Made by a program: the position numbers and the translations under genes. The notes under the pieces were generated by a model that worked only from the letters and a program-made list of their open reading frames with translations, had not been told where the DNA came from and made no database searches. Shown piece after piece: positions 31,337 through 33,226 of a DNA stretch of 33,226 nucleotides (its first letter is position 1; every line of letters starts with the position of its first letter). The stretch comes from an uncultured Clostridia bacterium (GTDB lineage: Bacteria > Bacillota > Clostridia > Oscillospirales > Ruminococcaceae). The stretch covers positions 1-33,226 of the forward strand of contig CANAQK010000016.1 in assembly GCA_947363605.1 (NCBI GenBank), read 5' to 3'.

Positions 31337-31807
31337 ATGAATACCAAAGGCGAACAGGCTCAGGCGCTGTTTGAAGAAGGTTATAACTGTGCGCAGGCTG
31401 TTTTTCTGGCCTTTGCCGAGGAGCAGGGGCTCGACCGGCCGGCAGCAGCCCGGCTCGTTTCAGGAATGGGCGGCGGGATGGGACGTCTGCGGGAAACCTG
31501 CGGCGCGGTATCCAGCATGGTATTGGCGGCAGGGATGCTGCTCGGCTATGATGACCCACATGATCCTGAAGCCAAAGCTGCGCTCTACGCCCAAATCCAG
31601 ACGCTGGCCAACCGTTTCCGGGAGAAACACGGAAGCCTGATCTGCCGGGAGCTGCTGGGCCCGGAGCTGGCCGGACAGGGATCCGTGCCGGATGCCCGCA
31701 CCCCGCAGTATTATCAAGCCCGGCCCTGCGGCAGGCTCTGCGCCTCAGCCGCCGGGATTTTGGAGGAATTCCTGAAAGAACAAACCGACCCCCGGGAAAA
31801 GCGGTAA
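31337..31807 (+). CDS. C_GCAxxG_C_C-family protein
   Basis: Protein of 156 residues of the C_GCAxxG_C_C family, with conserved cysteines likely binding a metal or acting in redox. They lie in GYNCAQAV (Cys18), LRETCGAVSSM, SLICRELLG and RPCGRLCAS. The glycine-rich SGMGGGMGRL before the second Cys is typical. Function is not known for the family. The ATG at 31337 has AAGGAGGG six bases upstream, and a terminator overlaps its stop codon. It lies 37 bases after the flippase-like gene and may be in the same transcript. Confidence 0.88.
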   Translation: MNTKGEQAQALFEEGYNCAQAVFLAFAEEQGLDRPAAARLVSGMGGGMGRLRETCGAVSSMVLAAGMLLGYDDPHDPEAKAALYAQIQTLANRFREKHGSLICRELLGPELAGQGSVPDARTPQYYQARPCGRLCASAAGILEEFLKEQTDPREKR

Positions 31808-31829
31808 ACCCGCTCTTCCCGGGGGTTTT
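31789..31829 (+). terminator. Terminator overlapping the end of the preceding gene
   Basis: CCCCCGGGAA pairs with TTCCCGGGGG, extended by AGCGG/CCGCT, and is followed by TTTT. The stem starts inside the last codons of the C_GCAxxG_C_C gene and ends the glycolipid transcript. Confidence 0.88.
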
Positions 31830-31858
31830 CCCGGCCTGTGGAACAATTACTCTTTTAT

Positions 31859-31891
31859 CCTATAAATCCTGTTGGATTTATAGGATTTTTT
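31859..31891 (+). terminator. Second terminator hairpin
   Basis: Perfect 11-bp arms CCTATAAATCC/GGATTTATAGG (31859-31869 and 31874-31884) around TGTT are followed by a run of six T. It stands 30 bases after the first terminator and serves either as a backup or as the end of something short between them, though no gene is seen there. Confidence 0.8.
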
Positions 31892-32024
31892 CTTTACAGT
31901 TTAGATTGTTTTTATAAAAAGGCTGGATTTTTTTTGGGTTTTATGTTAATATAGAAATATCAAAAAGAAAGCGGTGATTCCCATGAATATATAAAGCTGC
32001 TTTTTACAAAACAGGTAACAGAAA

Positions 32025-32387
32025 ATGAAAAAACAAACTATCCCTGCTCCCGCTGCTTCTCCAGATGATGCACCTAAAGCAACCGTGTTGGCATCCTGTA
32101 AACACACCTATGTGAGTGTTGAAGTTGGCGGGATTGTCAGTGAAACCTGCACTACAATCACCCGTACCTATCGCGAAGTTTGTAACGACTGTGGTACGGA
32201 GGTTAAAGCTGGTACGATTACCAAAGCTAAGGATACGCCTACCCACTCCCTTTCCTGGCGGTCTGTCGGCTGTAATAAGAAAACCCATACCTATGAAAAA
32301 ATTTGCAGCAAGTGCGGCTATCGTGGGGAATCCTTAAATGTTTCATGTAACGGCAACTGCGTATATCCAAACCGTATCACTGAGTAA
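32025..32387 (+). CDS. Small cysteine-rich, zinc-ribbon-like protein
   Basis: Frame of 120 residues of unknown family. Cysteine pairs CNDC and CSKC, several other Cys and the two similar patterns with HTY (CKHTY, then KKTHTYEKICSKCG) suggest two zinc-ribbon-like units. No signal peptide or membrane segment is present. The start is uncertain, because ACAGGTAACAG offers only a weak ribosome binding site. A better one (AAAGCGGTG) precedes an ATG at 31983 that reads just three codons before TAA, in frame with this gene. It might be the remnant of a longer protein. The neighbourhood becomes AT-rich from here on. Confidence 0.5.
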   Translation: MKKQTIPAPAASPDDAPKATVLASCKHTYVSVEVGGIVSETCTTITRTYREVCNDCGTEVKAGTITKAKDTPTHSLSWRSVGCNKKTHTYEKICSKCGYRGESLNVSCNGNCVYPNRITE

Positions 32388-32479
32388 GAATGAATTGGTA
32401 ACAGAGAGAATGCAAAAGTATATTGATGAATTGAAATAAACAACTTATCATTTGAAGAAGCGATTAAGGAACGCTAAGG
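32386..32479 (+). pseudogene. Probable gene fragments before the kinase
   Basis: Two short coding-like pieces lie in different frames: one reads LSKNELVTERMQKYIDELK then stops, the other INNLSFEEAIKER then stops. Joined by a frameshift they would form one helical C-terminal tail. AT-rich, with no ribosome binding site of their own. They may be debris from insertion of the kinase segment, but this is weakly supported. Confidence 0.25.
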
Positions 32480-32487
32480 GGATAAAT

Positions 32488-32985
32488 ATGAAAAAGTTAA
32501 TAGTGCTTAGAGGGAACTCTGGAAGCGGAAAAACAACTGTAGCTAAAGAATTACAAAAGCGTTTTGGAAGAAATACAATGCTTATTTCACAAGATGTAGT
32601 TAGAAGAGATATGCTTTGTGTCAAAGATGGAGAAACTACGGAAGCTTTGCCATTATTGAAAGAATTATTAAAATATGGGAGTGTTCATAGTGAGGTTGTA
32701 ATTTTAGAGGGGATAATGAACGGCAAATGGTATCACTCACTATTTGAGTTGGCTAAAAAGTTATATAATGATAATGTATATGCTTATTATTTTGATTTAC
32801 CATTTGAGGAAACCCTAAAACGACACAAGACAAAACCGAATTGTCAGGAATTTGGGGAAGAGGCAATGCGGAGGTGGTGGATTGAAAAAGATTATTCAGA
32901 GATACTTGATGAATGCAGTATAACGCAAGAGAAGGATTTTGACAGCATAGTTGTAGAAATATATTCAAAAGTGATAATTGGATAG
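32488..32985 (+). CDS. P-loop kinase-like protein
   Basis: ATP-binding protein of 165 residues with an N-terminal Walker A, RGNSGSGKTTVAKEL (8-22), a kinase-like SQDVVRRDML, VVILEGIM as the second motif, and YYFDLPFEETLKRHKTKP as the likely lid region. It resembles small-molecule kinases or zeta-toxin/AAA_33-type proteins; the substrate is not predictable, and no antitoxin gene is evident beside it. The ATG has AAGGGGATAAAT upstream. Its codon use is strongly AT-rich, unlike the glycogen or exporter genes, which suggests acquisition from another source. Confidence 0.82.
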   Translation: MKKLIVLRGNSGSGKTTVAKELQKRFGRNTMLISQDVVRRDMLCVKDGETTEALPLLKELLKYGSVHSEVVILEGIMNGKWYHSLFELAKKLYNDNVYAYYFDLPFEETLKRHKTKPNCQEFGEEAMRRWWIEKDYSEILDECSITQEKDFDSIVVEIYSKVIIG

Positions 32986-33053
32986 TAAATTTAAGATTGT
33001 CGATTAGAGTGGTAGGAAGTAATGAAGGATATTTTCTTTGTTAACATTCTATA

Positions 33054-33075
33054 TACATGGTGCTAGCACCATGTA
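33054..33075. repeat. 22-bp perfect palindrome
   Basis: TACATGGTGCTAGCACCATG followed by TA is perfectly self-complementary with no loop and no T-run after it. It lies between the kinase stop codon and the promoter at 33130-33157, so an operator or a weak terminator are possible. The rest of 32986-33226 holds no gene. Confidence 0.6.
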
Positions 33076-33129
33076 ATAAGGTGGTTAAGGAAAATTGTGC
33101 TTTGGGTGTGCAAAATTTCAAAAAGTGGA

Positions 33130-33183
33130 TTGCTAATTTGCAGGGATTTGTTATAATAAATGCGTGGCAACATTTTGGCAACA
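33130..33183 (+). promoter_or_regulatory. Promoter with tandem TGGCAACA sites at the window end
   Basis: A -35 TTGCTA (33130-33135), a 16-base spacer and -10 TATAAT (33152-33157). Just after the expected transcription start, TGGCAACA occurs twice (33165-33172 and 33176-33183) separated by TTT, a spacing near one helical turn that fits a repressor site. The gene it would serve lies beyond the window. Confidence 0.55.
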
Positions 33184-33226
33184 GAAAATCAGCAAGCCAT
33201 AATAAATGATGTAATTGAAGTAAAAA

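Noticed and set aside
32488..32985. Toxin-antitoxin module of the zeta type
   Set aside because: The P-loop and general length fit several kinase families, and no epsilon-like antitoxin gene stands beside it.
33054..33075. Intrinsic terminator after the kinase gene
   Set aside because: The palindrome has no loop and no following T-run on either strand, so an operator is at least as likely.

Overview
The window looks like chromosomal DNA of a spore-forming clostridial Firmicute. It has GC-rich genes, strong AGGAGG-type ribosome binding sites, sigma-A promoters, a GlgC/GlgD pair, a YtaF-type sporulation membrane protein and a YtrA-type GntR regulator. An Oscillospirales-like gut anaerobe is my best guess, but no rRNA or other phylogenetic marker is present. 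Base composition is fairly uniform until about 32.4 kb, where it turns clearly AT-rich.

Region 1 (1-10.7 kb, minus strand) is a glycogen operon, glgB-glgC-glgD-glgA-glgP, followed by a cytoplasmic GH13 alpha-glucanase. It starts from a sigma-A promoter at 10640-10669. A strong intrinsic terminator lies inside the operon between glgA (synthesis) and glgP (degradation), so the two halves may be expressed unequally. Region 2 (10.7-13.3 kb, minus) holds a DUF4838 protein closely followed by exodeoxyribonuclease III, with their own promoter and terminators.

Region 3 (13.5-19.05 kb, minus) is the most interesting part. A perfect TTGACA-17-TATAAT promoter drives a long leader containing an unannotated 31-codon peptide gene with a strong ribosome binding site, then a 13-bp intrinsic terminator. 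After these come two half-transporters that form a heterodimeric ABC drug exporter, a BltD/SpeG-like acetyltransferase and an aminoglycoside-phosphotransferase-family kinase, closed by a second terminator. The layout matches ribosome-mediated transcription attenuation (as known for bmrB-bmrCD of Bacillus subtilis), here controlling a four-gene putative drug-resistance operon. A candidate antiterminator overlaps both the terminator and the footprint of a ribosome at the leader stop codon.

Region 4 (19.3-21.3 kb, plus) is divergent from region 3: a YtrA-like repressor with its inverted-repeat operator overlapping a perfect promoter, an ABC ATPase and a permease. Region 5 (21.3-24.8 kb) holds ytaF, a ywlG/UPF0340 gene, a RimJ/RimL-like acetyltransferase starting at TTG, a hypoxanthine-DNA-glycosylase-like gene and an ArsC/Spx-like gene.

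Region 6 (24.9-29.1 kb, plus) encodes an exported set. It has a secreted Amidase_6-like enzyme, two tandem lipoproteins that share an N-terminal domain with it, a membrane-anchored protein and a broken copy of that protein. A 29-bp start module is reused in front of three of these genes. Region 7 (29.2-31.8 kb) has a GT4 glycosyltransferase overlapping a flippase-like membrane protein, then a C_GCAxxG_C_C-family protein. Region 8 (31.9-33.2 kb) is AT-rich: a cysteine-rich small protein, gene debris, a P-loop kinase, a 22-bp palindrome and a promoter reading out of the window.

A previously unnamed palindromic repeat occurs three times (61-107, 19106-19217, 23764-23814). A MITE-like element lies at 23597-23757.
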